Made by a program: the position numbers and the translations under genes. A DNA stretch of 64,000 nucleotides, taken from the NCBI RefSeq assembly GCF_000194945.1, contig NZ_GL878509.1, positions 266,258 to 330,257 of the forward strand. The letters run 5' to 3'. Positions 15,991-25,194 of this stretch are shown piece by piece. Numbering within the stretch: the stretch's first letter is position 1; each line of letters starts with the position of its first letter. The DNA is from Streptococcus sanguinis SK1 = NCTC 7863. Its GTDB lineage: Bacteria; Bacillota; Bacilli; Lactobacillales; Streptococcaceae. A model generated the notes under the pieces. It searched no databases and had not been told where the DNA came from. It was given only the letters and a program-made list of their open reading frames with translations.

Positions 15991-18186
15991 TTAATTTCCT
16001 TCGTACTTAATAGTCGAGCCATTCATATGCTTGACCCGAGCTGATATTTCCTTATGTCGGCCATTGACCATTGGACGGGCTTGCGGATTTCCTAGATAAC
16101 CACAGGTCCGCTTGACCACATCAACCGTCTTGGGATCGCTGTTGCCGCAGTTTGGACAGGTGAAGCCCCGCTCGGTCGGCGTAAAATCTCCCTCAAAGTT
16201 ACACTTGTAACAACGGTCAATCGGTGTATTTGTACCTAAGTAACCAACTCGGTCATAGGCATAGTCCCAGACAGCTTCCAGTGCCTTGGGATTTTGCTGC
16301 AGCACAGGATATTCACAATAGTGGATAAAGCCACCAGAGGCTCCCACTTCAGGATAAATCTTCTCAAAGTCCAGCTTTTCAAAAGGTGTTGGATTCTTGC
16401 GCACATCGTAGTGGAAGGAGTTAGTATAGTACTCCTTGTCAGTAATGTCTGGAACGACGCCAAACTTCTCTGTATCCAAACGGCAGAAACGGTCGGTCAG
16501 ACTTTCAGATGGCGTCGAGTAAACAGAGAAATGATAATCATACTGCTCCGACCACTCTTCCACCCGGCGCTTCATATCTTTGACAATGGCAACTGTAAAG
16601 TCCTTGGCTTCTGGATTGGTCTCCCAATTACCGCCGTAAAAGACTGCTGCTACTTCATACAGACCGATATAGCCCAGGGAAACCGTTGCACGACGATGAG
16701 TAAAGAGCTGGTCTACCTGATCATACTTGCCCAGACGTTGGCCAAAAGCCCCATACTGATAAAGAATCGGTGCATTGGCTGGACTAGCTTCCTTGGTCCG
16801 CTCCACACGGTAGACCAAAGCATCTTCAGCGATATTCATCCGCTCGTTAAAAAGTTCCCAGAATTTATCCAAATCCCCCTCGGACTCAAGCGCAATCCGC
16901 GGCAGATTGACAGTAACAACTCCTAGATTCATACGGCCAGAGTTGACTTCCTGACCATTTTCATCCTTCCAACCTTGCAGGAAAGAACGGCAGCCCATCG
17001 GTACCTTGAACGATCCGGTCAAGTCAATAATCTTGTCATAGGAAAGCACATCTGGATACATGCGCTTAGTGGCACACTCTAGAGCCAGTTCTTTGATGTC
17101 GTAGTTAGGCGTCCCTGGCTCGAGATTGAGCCCACGCTTAAGGGTGAAAATCAGCTTAGGGAAAATTGCTGTGCGGTGCTCGCTTCCCAGTCCCTTGATG
17201 CGGATATTGAGAATGGCCTTCTGAATTTCCCGCTCAAAACGATTGGTCCCAAGACCAAAGCCCAGCGAGGTAAAAGGAGTTTGACCGTTAGAGGTAAAGA
17301 GAGTATTAATCTCATACTCCAGCGACTGCATGGCATCGTAGATGTCCTTCTTGGTCTTCGCCCAGGCGTACTCTTCCTGCTTATCCGGCAAAACCCATTG
17401 CTCCGCATCCTTGAGATGCTTTTGGTAATTAAGCTTAGCATAGGGCGCCAAGACTTCGTCAATTCGGTCCGCTGAGCAACCTCCGTACTGACTAGAAGCT
17501 ACATTGGCAATGATTTGCGAGATTTGAGCTGTCGCGGTCTGGATAGACTTAGGACTTTCTACTTCTGCATTGCCAATCTTGAAGCCATTTTTCAGCATGC
17601 CGTCAAAGTCAATCAGACAGCAGTTCGTCATCGGTGTATAAGGGCTGTAGTCCAAATCATGGTAGTGGATGTCCCCCTTCTGGTGGGCATTGGCCACATG
17701 AGGCGGCAGCATCTTAAGGCCGATGGATTTGCCGACAATCCCAGCCGTCAAATCCCGTTGGGTATTGAAAACATCACTGTCCTTATTAGCATTCTCATTG
17801 ACTACCGTGCGGTCTTTATTGAGGAGCTTGTCGATGGTAAAGTTGATATCAGTCGCTTTTGAGCGCTCAAAATCCCGTTGGGTGCGGTAAGTGATGTAGT
17901 TCTCTGCAATGGCATATTCCTTGGCATTCAAAAGCTCATGCTCAACGATGTTCTGAATCTCATAGATTTTGACATACTTAGCGAAGCGACTGCTGATTTC
18001 TGCCACAATGCGGTCTGTGATAGCTTCTAGCTTGGCTTCCAGCATTGGATTCAGCGGACCGACTTCCTGAGCTGCCCGCACCATAGCCTTATAAATCTTT
18101 GACACATCAAAAGCCACTCTGCGGCCATCCCGCTTCTCCACATAAATCGCTGGAGCAGTTTCAAACTTCTCTTCCCTTAAAATCAT
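15991..18186 (-). CDS. nrdD: Anaerobic ribonucleoside-triphosphate reductase
   Basis: A 731-aa class III reductase. The N-terminal ATP-cone begins YVEKRDGRRVAFDVSKIYKA. Near the C-terminus CYKCNFEG and CPNCGN give the zinc site, and RTCGYLGN holds the glycyl-radical Gly. It makes dNTPs without oxygen, with formate as reductant in known members. The frame can open at 18225, but the ATG at 18186, eight bases after AAGGAAG, gives the normal N-terminus. It heads the operon nrdD-46 aa-GNAT-GNAT-nrdG behind a strong promoter near 18340. Confidence 0.96.
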   Translation of the reverse strand: MILREEKFETAPAIYVEKRDGRRVAFDVSKIYKAMVRAAQEVGPLNPMLEAKLEAITDRIVAEISSRFAKYVKIYEIQNIVEHELLNAKEYAIAENYITYRTQRDFERSKATDINFTIDKLLNKDRTVVNENANKDSDVFNTQRDLTAGIVGKSIGLKMLPPHVANAHQKGDIHYHDLDYSPYTPMTNCCLIDFDGMLKNGFKIGNAEVESPKSIQTATAQISQIIANVASSQYGGCSADRIDEVLAPYAKLNYQKHLKDAEQWVLPDKQEEYAWAKTKKDIYDAMQSLEYEINTLFTSNGQTPFTSLGFGLGTNRFEREIQKAILNIRIKGLGSEHRTAIFPKLIFTLKRGLNLEPGTPNYDIKELALECATKRMYPDVLSYDKIIDLTGSFKVPMGCRSFLQGWKDENGQEVNSGRMNLGVVTVNLPRIALESEGDLDKFWELFNERMNIAEDALVYRVERTKEASPANAPILYQYGAFGQRLGKYDQVDQLFTHRRATVSLGYIGLYEVAAVFYGGNWETNPEAKDFTVAIVKDMKRRVEEWSEQYDYHFSVYSTPSESLTDRFCRLDTEKFGVVPDITDKEYYTNSFHYDVRKNPTPFEKLDFEKIYPEVGASGGFIHYCEYPVLQQNPKALEAVWDYAYDRVGYLGTNTPIDRCYKCNFEGDFTPTERGFTCPNCGNSDPKTVDVVKRTCGYLGNPQARPMVNGRHKEISARVKHMNGSTIKYEGN

Positions 18187-18324
18187 CACGAACACTTCCT
18201 TTTCTCTGCCCTTAGGACAAATCAAATCTCTTCAGACCAGCCACCTGCCAAGAAATTTCTAGGAAATCTCCGACAGCAGTTCATCCAAAGAACAGTATTT
18301 TTTAAATAAGTCGATACAAGTTTC

Positions 18325-18352
18325 ATTATAACACGTTAAAATTAAAAATCAA
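18325..18352 (-). promoter_or_regulatory. Predicted nrdD promoter
   Basis: On the minus strand TTGATT (18347-18352), a 16-bp spacer and TATAAT (18325-18330) preceded by TGT (extended -10) form a near-consensus housekeeping promoter. The -35 overlaps one arm of the long inverted repeat at 18344-18406. Confidence 0.75.
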
Positions 18353-18406
18353 TATGTTGTGGAAAAAAAGTTAATTTTTAACTTTAGACACAACATATTG
18401 ATTTTT
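18344..18406. promoter_or_regulatory. 18-bp inverted repeat with NrdR-box-like arms, plus an inner terminator-like hairpin
   Basis: The arms at 18344-18361 and 18389-18406 are exact reverse complements. Each contains a CAACATATTG core. The distal arm as ACACAACATATTGATT matches the NrdR box consensus ACACWATATATWGTGT at 13 of 16 places by my count. The two centres are about 41 bp apart, near four helical turns, and the proximal arm covers the nrdD -35. Between the arms is an 8-bp hairpin AAAGTTAA/TTAACTTT (18367-18385) followed on the minus strand by T residues, which can terminate the upstream membrane-protein gene. Confidence 0.6.
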
Positions 18407-18408
18407 TA

Positions 18409-19956
18409 CTATTTAAGTTGATAAAGCTTGAAATGGTCGAGTTTGAGGTCAGCTTCCTTGTAATTTTGGGAAATTAGCTGCTTCACATCTGATAGCAATT
18501 TGACATCATTGTTAACCAAAATATACTTGGGCTGGCTGTTTTCAAGTCCCTTCTGAAGACCCAAACGATTTTCAGCCGTTCCCACATACAAAGTTGGAGA
18601 CAAGAGAGAGACAGCAGATAGGCGGCTGCTCTTCTGATACAGACTAGCCGAGGTGTCCCAGGCATAGATAGTATCCCCATCCTTGGTCTTTTCCTTAATA
18701 TACAGAGCCGCCTCACTTCTTTCAGCAGATACACCGCTGGAAAGGATATACTCATTCACCAAAGGATAACCAATCAGATAAAAGATGGCTAAGAGTGGCA
18801 GAAAGAACTGGCCTGAGAGATAGGAAGTCCACATCGTAGGACGACGGCGATCTCGACGATGACGCCCTGGTGCCTGCTGCTTGCCTTTATTGAACCACAA
18901 AGCAAAAAGAATCATGGCAAAAGGCAGGGCCGGAAGCAGTTGATAACTGCCCTGATCTGGCAGGATAAAAGCCGCAAAGACAGTAATGAATAGCCCTAGC
19001 AGACCGATAAAGCGCAAGACGCGCAGGCTGGTTGCTTGCCCCTTTTCCCTTGAAAAGAGATTGGCACCCAAAGCAGAAATAAAACCTAGACCAACCGTCA
19101 GCAAGCCATAATAAATCAAATTAGAAAGGCTATGACTGCCAATCAAGCTGATGGAATCCCAAGCATAGGTCACCTGACTGATAGCCTGACCAAAGGTTTG
19201 ATTGGCAACAGTAAAGTAGCCGATAGGATAAAAAATCACTGAGAAGCCAAAGAGACCAGCTAAAAGCTGATAGACGCCTCGAGCCGCACGCTTGGCTGCG
19301 ATATTGTAGACCAAAAGTACCAGAGCAGTCAAAGAATAGAAGACTAGGCTGGAAACCGGATCAATCATAAAAGCAAGAGCTCCAAAAGCTCCATAGACAA
19401 TGAACTTTTCATCCTTGATTGAATCCTGCAAATAGCGCACCAAAAAAGATAGATTCCAAAAAATAAAGGGCAGAACAAAAATACTAGAGTAAAGACCGCC
19501 AAATCCAAGGGCAAAGACTAGCAGGTAAAAGAGCAGCAAGAGGCTGCGTGATAGATCCTGTTTAGGCTGCAAGAGCACCAAGGTCTTGTGCAGGAAAAGT
19601 CCAGCCAGCCACAGAGCCAGCGTCTGAAAGACCATCCACAAAAGCTGTCCAAAAGCCAGACTGCTGGTCCAAGCCATCAGATAGTAAAGCAGACCACTGG
19701 TCCCATATATTTGCGAATAAGGCACCTGCCCCTGAGTCATGGCCCAGCCGGCATAGAGATTCTGACTTTGTAAATTCGTTGCTAGATTGGTCAAAAAAGG
19801 ATTGACCACACTCAGCAAGCTGATAGCCAAACTACACAAGAGCGTCAAAAAATAGGGCGTCGGCTCTGGCTTAGTAATTTTTTGCTCAGACCTTTCAGCC
19901 CTAGTCAGCTGCTCCTCTGAAACCTCTAAAACTTTTTCTTCCGTTGTATCATGCAT
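18409..19956 (-). CDS. Large multi-pass membrane protein, competence-type operon
   Basis: A 515-aa protein with an acidic cytoplasmic N-terminus (to about residue 35), around ten to twelve membrane helices, a basic loop RHRRDRRRP near residue 370, and a soluble C-terminal domain of about 110 residues. The topology resembles glycosyltransferase-C type proteins. I cannot assign a reaction. The longest frame begins at 19986, but the ATG at 19956 has AAGGAGAA eight bases upstream. It follows the 47-aa ORF and the ComX-box-like site, and I recall a membrane-protein gene at the same place (between cls and nrdD) being competence-induced in pneumococcus. Confidence 0.75.
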   Translation of the reverse strand: MHDTTEEKVLEVSEEQLTRAERSEQKITKPEPTPYFLTLLCSLAISLLSVVNPFLTNLATNLQSQNLYAGWAMTQGQVPYSQIYGTSGLLYYLMAWTSSLAFGQLLWMVFQTLALWLAGLFLHKTLVLLQPKQDLSRSLLLLFYLLVFALGFGGLYSSIFVLPFIFWNLSFLVRYLQDSIKDEKFIVYGAFGALAFMIDPVSSLVFYSLTALVLLVYNIAAKRAARGVYQLLAGLFGFSVIFYPIGYFTVANQTFGQAISQVTYAWDSISLIGSHSLSNLIYYGLLTVGLGFISALGANLFSREKGQATSLRVLRFIGLLGLFITVFAAFILPDQGSYQLLPALPFAMILFALWFNKGKQQAPGRHRRDRRRPTMWTSYLSGQFFLPLLAIFYLIGYPLVNEYILSSGVSAERSEAALYIKEKTKDGDTIYAWDTSASLYQKSSRLSAVSLLSPTLYVGTAENRLGLQKGLENSQPKYILVNNDVKLLSDVKQLISQNYKEADLKLDHFKLYQLK

Positions 19957-19994
19957 ATAAAATATTCTCCTTGATATCAGTCCCATCTAGTATA

Positions 19995-20138
19995 TCAAAT
20001 TCCTGTCCTCCTGTCAGCTTTCTCTTGACCCTTCTTCTGAGCATTATAGCTTCTAGCCAGCTCCTCCAGTTCCCGAAAACAGCGATATTCTCTCGTTTCA
20101 TAGGCAAGTGGCTGACTGGAAATTTTCTCCATTGTCAT
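19995..20138 (-). CDS. Small ORF (47 aa) behind a ComX-box-like site
   Basis: ATG at 20138 has AAAGGAA nine bases upstream and runs to TGA at 19995. The product begins MTMEKISSQPLAYETREY and is rich in Glu, Arg and Lys, with no hydrophobic segment. A second ATG is at codon 3. It ends 38 bases before the membrane-protein gene and presumably shares its transcript. I recall a small late-competence gene next to cls in pneumococcus; whether this is its orthologue needs alignment. Confidence 0.6.
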   Translation of the reverse strand: MTMEKISSQPLAYETREYRCFRELEELARSYNAQKKGQEKADRRTGI

Positions 20139-20162
20139 CTTAAAAAATTCCTTTATTTTTTA

Positions 20163-20170
20163 CATTCGTA
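20163..20170 (-). promoter_or_regulatory. Candidate ComX (cin) box
   Basis: Minus-strand TTTTTACGAATG contains TACGAATG, one base from the streptococcal cin-box TACGAATA, preceded by a T tract. It is about 25 bases upstream of the 47-aa ORF, the spacing seen for late-competence genes. Confidence 0.55.
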
Positions 20171-20250
20171 AAAACAGAGCAAAAATCCGTCCCAATGTAA
20201 AAGAAAAAATGACAAGAACACATCTCCACACGATTCGCAAAAGCACCTGC

Positions 20251-20276
20251 AAAAAAACTGAGACTTCCGCCTCAGA
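20251..20276 (-). terminator. Terminator after cls
   Basis: Minus strand CTGAG..CTCAG hairpin with a tetraloop-like centre and seven T residues, 40 bases after the cls stop. Confidence 0.8.
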
Positions 20277-20315
20277 TTTTCTGTATATTGCTGCAGAACT
20301 TACCCTCCTCCGGTA

Positions 20316-21851
20316 TTAGAGCATAGGTGCAAAGAGCTGCATGATTTCTTTGATAAAGCGACGATACCAGCTGCTATCAAGATTTTCAGGAAGGATTTCT
20401 TCAGAAGCCTCAAAAATGGCTTCAAAATCTTCCTTGATAGCTGGAATACTCTCCGTATGATACATCAGGACAGCATTTTCATAATGGTGCACCAGACTGC
20501 GGTAGTCAAAGTTAATCGTCCCTACCACGGCAAATTCATCATCGGCCACCACATTCTTGCTGTGGATAAATCCTGGCGTGTACTCAAAGATCTTAACCCC
20601 TGCTTCCATCAGATCCGGGTAGGCTCCACGGGTAACAATCTGAATCAGCTTCTTATCCGGAATGAAAGGAGTCACGATACGGACATCCACTCCCCGCATA
20701 GCAGCATTCTTAATATCCTCCGTCAGGTCGTAGTCAATAATCAGATAAGGCGTGGTAATGTAGACATAGTCCGTAGCCTGACTGATGATATTTTGATAGA
20801 CCGTTTTACCAACCTGACCCTTATAAATGGGCTTAGGCCCGCTGCCATAGGGAATGTAAAGCCCTTTGCCTTCGACAGCTTTATTTTCCAGATGATACTT
20901 GTCAAAGTCTGTGATTTCCCCACGGTTGATATACCAGTTCATGAGAAAGAGCCGCGTCAAAGCCTTGACCGCCCGACCTTCCAAGCGCACACCGCCATCT
21001 TTCCAGTGTCCAAAACGAACGATATGATTGATGTACTCGTCAGCCAGATTGATACCGCCAGTATAGCCAACCTGGCCGTCAATGACCAAAATCTTGCGGT
21101 GGTCACGATTGTTATAGGATACCGTCATTCGCGGAATCACCTTGTTAAACTTATAAGTCTCGATGCCCATCTTGCGCAGCTTACGCGTATAATCGCCCGG
21201 CAAAGTAGCCATGCAGCCAATATCATCATAGAGCAGCTTGACTTCAACGCCCTGCGCAGCTTTTTCGACCAAGATTTCCAGAACACTGTCCCACATCAGA
21301 CCTTCATCGATGATATAAAATTCCAGAAAAATGAATTTCTCAGCAGCCCGCAGATCAGCCAGCATGGACTCAAACATCTCCTCTCCGATAGGAAAATAGC
21401 GAGAAGCTGTACCGTCATAGACATCCGCATTATTGTCCATACTCAGCAGTGATTTGATAATACCGTAGGCTGACTTATTTTTCTTTTTCAGCTGGACACG
21501 AAGATCGTAGCTGTTGTCCTCACGAAATTTCATAGAGTCCATATTTTCCAGCTGAATCATTTCTTTTTTAGACAGCCGCCGCTCGCCAAACATCAGATAG
21601 AGTAGGAAACCAAAGACCGGCACCACGGCAATCAAAAGCCAAGTCACCTTGCTCTCAGGCGGCATATTGCGGTTGACAATCGCTAAAATAGTCCCAATAT
21701 ACAGGAAAACAATCATCGCCACTGACAGCCAGTTGGGTGCAATCTCATTAAAATAGAAGAACGCAACAAAGACAAAGGCTAGCTCCAGCAGCATAATAAT
21801 GATGCTGAAACCGTATTTTGACATTAATAAGCGGAATTTCCTGAAAGTCAT
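20316..21851 (-). CDS. cls: Cardiolipin synthase (phospholipase D family)
   Basis: A 511-aa membrane enzyme with two N-terminal helices (about residues 12-60 and 68-88). Two HKD motifs are present: DHRKILVIDG (about residue 247) and IHSKNVVADDE (about residue 425). It condenses two phosphatidylglycerols to cardiolipin. Length and domain order match the Firmicute Cls family. A promoter TATACT is visible just upstream on the minus strand. Confidence 0.94.
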   Translation of the reverse strand: MTFRKFRLLMSKYGFSIIIMLLELAFVFVAFFYFNEIAPNWLSVAMIVFLYIGTILAIVNRNMPPESKVTWLLIAVVPVFGFLLYLMFGERRLSKKEMIQLENMDSMKFREDNSYDLRVQLKKKNKSAYGIIKSLLSMDNNADVYDGTASRYFPIGEEMFESMLADLRAAEKFIFLEFYIIDEGLMWDSVLEILVEKAAQGVEVKLLYDDIGCMATLPGDYTRKLRKMGIETYKFNKVIPRMTVSYNNRDHRKILVIDGQVGYTGGINLADEYINHIVRFGHWKDGGVRLEGRAVKALTRLFLMNWYINRGEITDFDKYHLENKAVEGKGLYIPYGSGPKPIYKGQVGKTVYQNIISQATDYVYITTPYLIIDYDLTEDIKNAAMRGVDVRIVTPFIPDKKLIQIVTRGAYPDLMEAGVKIFEYTPGFIHSKNVVADDEFAVVGTINFDYRSLVHHYENAVLMYHTESIPAIKEDFEAIFEASEEILPENLDSSWYRRFIKEIMQLFAPML

Positions 21852-22011
21852 ACACTCTCCTATCTCATTGCATATATTCTAGTATAGCAGTAAAGCCGCC
21901 TTAAAACAACGTTTATATCAATGCAAATCGTATTTCTAGCTGATGAAAAATCAAGAACAGCATTTGAACACCGATATCCTCAAAATTTCAATACAAGATT
22001 ACAACTGATAA

Positions 22012-22042
22012 AAGGAAAAGCCCTATTTAAGACAGGGCTCTT
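22012..22042 (-). terminator. Terminator after the serine-rich lipoprotein gene
   Basis: Minus strand AGCCCT-nine-base loop-AGGGCT followed by TTTTCC, directly after the stop codon at 22046. Confidence 0.75.
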
Positions 22043-22045
22043 TCA

Positions 22046-22525
22046 TCATTGTTTTGTAAAGACCAGTGTGTCGTCATCATAAGGCTCTTGGGAAAGGTCC
22101 TCGATTGTCAGCTGATTGCCCTCAATGCGATAGCGTTTGACGTCATCCCCAATGATCATGGTCTGGTTGGTAGTATCAATCTGAACCTGTTCAATCTCCT
22201 GCTCACCATCCGCCTCAACCTTGGTCAGCTGGCCAGTGGTGCCTGAAATCTGCAAGGTCAGCTGATCACCTTCATGACTTGTATGGTAGCTGCCATCCAG
22301 CTCGCCATTGGCTGCTTGCTCGGAAGAGGAGGCTGAAGCAGATGAGCTACTATTGGCCGCACTAGACGTGCTAGCTACCGACGAAGACTCTGCTGGCTTG
22401 CTGGAAGCGACTGACTGAGACTGAGAGGAAGGTGCCGTCTGGTTCTGATTAGAACCGCAAGCTGCCAAGACCAAAACAGCCGCAGCAGTTAGACCCGAAA
22501 AGATTAACTTTTTAGAAATTGCCAT
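22046..22525 (-). CDS. Serine-rich lipoprotein of unknown function
   Basis: A 159-aa exported protein. The signal peptide ends in the lipobox LAAC (Cys about residue 23), then a low-complexity Ser/Ala/Gln linker runs to about residue 72, and a compact C-terminal beta-rich domain of about 85 residues begins GELDGSYHTSH. The linker suits a domain held away from the membrane. A hypothetical lipoprotein lies next to folC in related streptococci in my recollection. No function can be assigned. Confidence 0.82.
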   Translation of the reverse strand: MAISKKLIFSGLTAAAVLVLAACGSNQNQTAPSSQSQSVASSKPAESSSVASTSSAANSSSSASASSSEQAANGELDGSYHTSHEGDQLTLQISGTTGQLTKVEADGEQEIEQVQIDTTNQTMIIGDDVKRYRIEGNQLTIEDLSQEPYDDDTLVFTKQ

Positions 22526-22582
22526 AGTATTCTCCTTTTTCTTCTGTCTTTATTGTACCAAAGCGGGACTCTGGCGGTCAAT

Positions 22583-23815
22583 TTATAAACTTGTCAAATA
22601 AGCTCTGACTTCCGCAATAAAATAGAGAGAGCCCGTAATGAAAAGCAGCTGATTATCGTTTTGTCTCTCCTGAAAATTCTGAATAAGCTGCCGATAATCC
22701 TCTATGTATAAGAAGCCTTCCGCTTCAGCTTGACCAAGGGAATCTCCATCAGAAAAGGAAGTAACCGTCAACTGAACATTTGGCAGAGCCTCTCGCAGAT
22801 AAGACAGCATAGCGCTATAGTCCTTACGCTTGAGAGCACCGAAAAGAAGCAAGCACTCTTTGTCATTCTGGCTCTGGATAAACTCTACTAACCTCTCCAG
22901 CGCAGGCAGATTATGGGCTCCATCTAGATAAATACCTGGACTGGCTTCTTCCAAGCGCCCTGCCCAGCGAGTCTCCTGCAAGGCCGTCCGAATCTTAGCA
23001 GAATCTATCTCCCAGCCCTGCTGCTGCATGAAGAGCAGGAAAGCCTGCAGAGCCAGCGCTGCATTTTCCTCCTGATAGCCTCCCTTGAGACCAAGTTCAA
23101 GATTGGATAGGGTCCTAGTCGAATTGGAAAAAGTCTGATGTGCCAGAGAAAAATCGCGACCATACTGATAGAGTTCTATTCCCAGCTCCTGAGCTCGCTG
23201 TTCACAAAACAATCGTGCCTCCTCTGGCAGCGGCCCGATGACAGCTGGCCGCCCCGGCTTGAAAATCCCTGCCTTTTGCTCCGCAATCGTCGTCAAGTTC
23301 CTTCCCAGAGTCTCTTGGTGATCCAATCCAACAGAGCTGATGACCGCAATATCTCCCGTAATGACATTAGTCGTGTCCAAGAGTCCGCCAATCCCTACCT
23401 CAATCAAGGCCAGATCTACTTCCTGCTCCTTAAAATAGAGAAAGGCTATCAAGGTCAGAATTTCAAAATAGGACAACTGGTCATGGCTTTTGAGCAGTTC
23501 TTGTTCCATCTTTTGCACCTCTTGACCCAGACGGATAAAATCAGCTGGAGCAATCGGTTGACCGTTAATACAAATCCGATCGTGAATACTAATCATATGA
23601 GGCGAGGTAAAACTCCCTGTCTTGCGACCATGCCCCGCAAACAGCTGACGCATGAAAGCAATAGCAGAGCCTTTGCCATTTGTACCCGTTACATGAATCG
23701 TTGAAAAACTCTGCTCAGGATTTCCCAAAAGAGCTACAGCCCGCTGCATCCGCCCTAGACCCGAACGAAAGTTTAGACCAATTCGGCTGTTCAGCCATTC
23801 TTCAATTTCATTCAT
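22583..23815 (-). CDS. folC: Folylpolyglutamate synthase / dihydrofolate synthase
   Basis: A 410-aa Mur-ligase-like enzyme. The P-loop HVTGTNGKGS is near residue 42, and LLDTTNVI and LDGAHN (nucleotide- and substrate-binding) follow in order. It adds glutamate to folates. The starting sequence MNEIEEWLNSRIGLNFRSGLGRM is typical. It stands alone, behind the terminator that ends the ireB-ruvX-DUF1292 unit. Confidence 0.94.
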   Translation of the reverse strand: MNEIEEWLNSRIGLNFRSGLGRMQRAVALLGNPEQSFSTIHVTGTNGKGSAIAFMRQLFAGHGRKTGSFTSPHMISIHDRICINGQPIAPADFIRLGQEVQKMEQELLKSHDQLSYFEILTLIAFLYFKEQEVDLALIEVGIGGLLDTTNVITGDIAVISSVGLDHQETLGRNLTTIAEQKAGIFKPGRPAVIGPLPEEARLFCEQRAQELGIELYQYGRDFSLAHQTFSNSTRTLSNLELGLKGGYQEENAALALQAFLLFMQQQGWEIDSAKIRTALQETRWAGRLEEASPGIYLDGAHNLPALERLVEFIQSQNDKECLLLFGALKRKDYSAMLSYLREALPNVQLTVTSFSDGDSLGQAEAEGFLYIEDYRQLIQNFQERQNDNQLLFITGSLYFIAEVRAYLTSL

Positions 23816-23824
23816 TTTCTTACC

Positions 23825-23879
23825 TAAAAAAGAGCAGCGAAGCAGAATTCAAATCTGAATTACAACTCGCTCCTCTTTC
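23825..23879 (-). terminator. Long-stem terminator after the DUF1292 gene
   Basis: Minus strand GAGGAGCGAG..GAATTC paired with GAATTC..CTTCGCTGCTC and a following T run. It closes the ireB-ruvX-DUF1292 transcript. A separate perfect 8-bp palindrome TAGCCAAG-C-CTTGGCTA lies at 23906-23922 in the same intergenic stretch. Confidence 0.7.
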
Positions 23880-23995
23880 TAATCTTTATGATATGAGATG
23901 GAAAATAGCCAAGCCTTGGCTACTTCCTTTATCTGTCAAGTTCAGCTAGCATCTCGCCTGCGCTTGTCTTTTTTAGAAACGAGACTAGGCCAGTC

Positions 23996-24307
23996 TTACT
24001 CTTCCATAAAGCTGTTGAAGACTTCTTCAATCATATCCCATTCAGCATCTGAGTCCTCTGGGATTGGCTGCAGGTCGCCTTCTGTGCCGTCTTCATTTTC
24101 GGTAAAGGAATAAGCTTGAATCTCTACTTCACCATTCTCATCTTCTTCCGCATTAGCTGGAATCAAAAGAACATAATTCTTGCCAAACTCTTCCTTGCCA
24201 TCAATGGTCAAAAGAATTTCAAATAAAGTTTCGTTTCCTTGCTCGTCAACCAAGGTGATCAATTCACGCTCTTCATGCTCGTGGTCATGGTTGTGATCAT
24301 GTGTCAT
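23996..24307 (-). CDS. DUF1292 (YrzB-like) acidic protein
   Basis: A 103-aa cytoplasmic protein with a His-rich start [13 protein letters not shown], then the DUF1292 core [20 protein letters not shown], and a very acidic tail. It is third in the ireB-ruvX-DUF1292 operon, an order common in Firmicutes. The biochemical role is not known. The His cluster could bind metal, which is speculative. Confidence 0.88.
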   Translation of the reverse strand: MTHDHNHDHEHEERELITLVDEQGNETLFEILLTIDGKEEFGKNYVLLIPANAEEDENGEVEIQAYSFTENEDGTEGDLQPIPEDSDAEWDMIEEVFNSFMEE

Positions 24308-24331
24308 ACTAGTGTCTCCTTCATTTCTTTT

Positions 24332-24751
24332 CTAAAAATTTCGATCCAGATAATTCTGCAAAATCAGCTGCGCCGCCAGCTTATCAATAACTTTCTTACG
24401 CTTGCTGCGGCTAATGTCCGCCTGCTCCACCAGCATGCGTTCAGCAGCCACCGTCGTCAAACGCTCATCCTGATAATCAACCGGCAGACCAAACAGCTCA
24501 GCAACCCGCTGGCCATAAGCCTGACTGGCCTCCACTCGAGGCCCGCTGGTATTGTTCATGTTCTTAGGCAGGCCAATAACAAACTTATCAACCTTGTACT
24601 CTTTCACCAGCTCGCCCAAGCGCTCTAAGCCGAATTCGCCCTTTTCTTCATGAATCGGAATAATCTCCAGTCCTTGAGCCGTAAAACCAAGAGGATCACT
24701 AATGGCAACCCCAACCGTTTTCGAGCCCACATCTAATCCCATAATTCTCAT
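24332..24751 (-). CDS. ruvX: RuvX/YqgF pre-16S rRNA processing nuclease
   Basis: A 139-aa RNase H-fold protein. [20 protein letters not shown] carries the first catalytic Asp, GLPKNMN the second region, and DERLTT the third. The family processes the 5' end of 16S rRNA and was earlier called a putative Holliday junction resolvase. The start overlaps the ireB stop by one base. Confidence 0.93.
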   Translation of the reverse strand: MRIMGLDVGSKTVGVAISDPLGFTAQGLEIIPIHEEKGEFGLERLGELVKEYKVDKFVIGLPKNMNNTSGPRVEASQAYGQRVAELFGLPVDYQDERLTTVAAERMLVEQADISRSKRKKVIDKLAAQLILQNYLDRNF

Positions 24752-25017
24752 TAGAGATCGACGCCTTGTCCTTTCAAATAATAACGAACCAACTCCTCAA
24801 CAATCTCATCGCGCTCGTATTTGCGGATTTGATTGCGGGCATTGTTATAGCGAGGTACGTACGCAGGATCACCACTGAGTACGTATCCCACGATTTGATT
24901 GATTGGATTGTATCCTTTTTCATTGAGCGACTTGTAGACATCGGTCAAAGTCTCGCTAATTTCCTTTTTATTTGAATCATCGAGATTAAAACGTACTGTT
25001 TCATCTGTAAATCCCAC
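24751..25017 (-). CDS. ireB: IreB family regulatory phosphoprotein (DUF965)
   Basis: An 88-aa protein beginning [20 protein letters not shown] with Thr residues at the N-terminus, as in IreB, a substrate and effector of the PASTA kinase IreK in enterococci. [20 protein letters not shown] is the family core. First gene of a three-gene operon with ruvX. Confidence 0.92.
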   Translation of the reverse strand: MGFTDETVRFNLDDSNKKEISETLTDVYKSLNEKGYNPINQIVGYVLSGDPAYVPRYNNARNQIRKYERDEIVEELVRYYLKGQGVDL

Positions 25018-25154
25018 AATTACACCCTCTTTCTTTAGAATATCCCTATTATAGCATAATTATAGGCTTTTCACAAATTTAATTCACCTGAATTTCCCTA
25101 ATTTTTCAATAAGCTTTAACTAATATTTATCCAAAGTCTGACTCTGAAATCCAG

Positions 25155-25187
25155 CAAAAATCCAGCTCTCTTCAGAGAACTGGATGG
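25155..25187 (-). terminator. Terminator after the downstream DUF1307 gene
   Basis: Minus strand ATCCAG-T-TCTCT / AGAGA-G-CTGGAT hairpin with five T residues, eight bases after the stop codon. Confidence 0.8.
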
Positions 25188-25194
25188 GAATTTC

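Noticed and set aside
16294..16926. A 210-codon plus-strand frame opposite nrdD
   Set aside because: Shadow of nrdD; no ribosome binding site or motif.
20457..21452. A 331-codon plus-strand frame opposite cls
   Set aside because: It is antisense to the well-supported cls gene, has no ribosome binding site, and the product resembles no protein.
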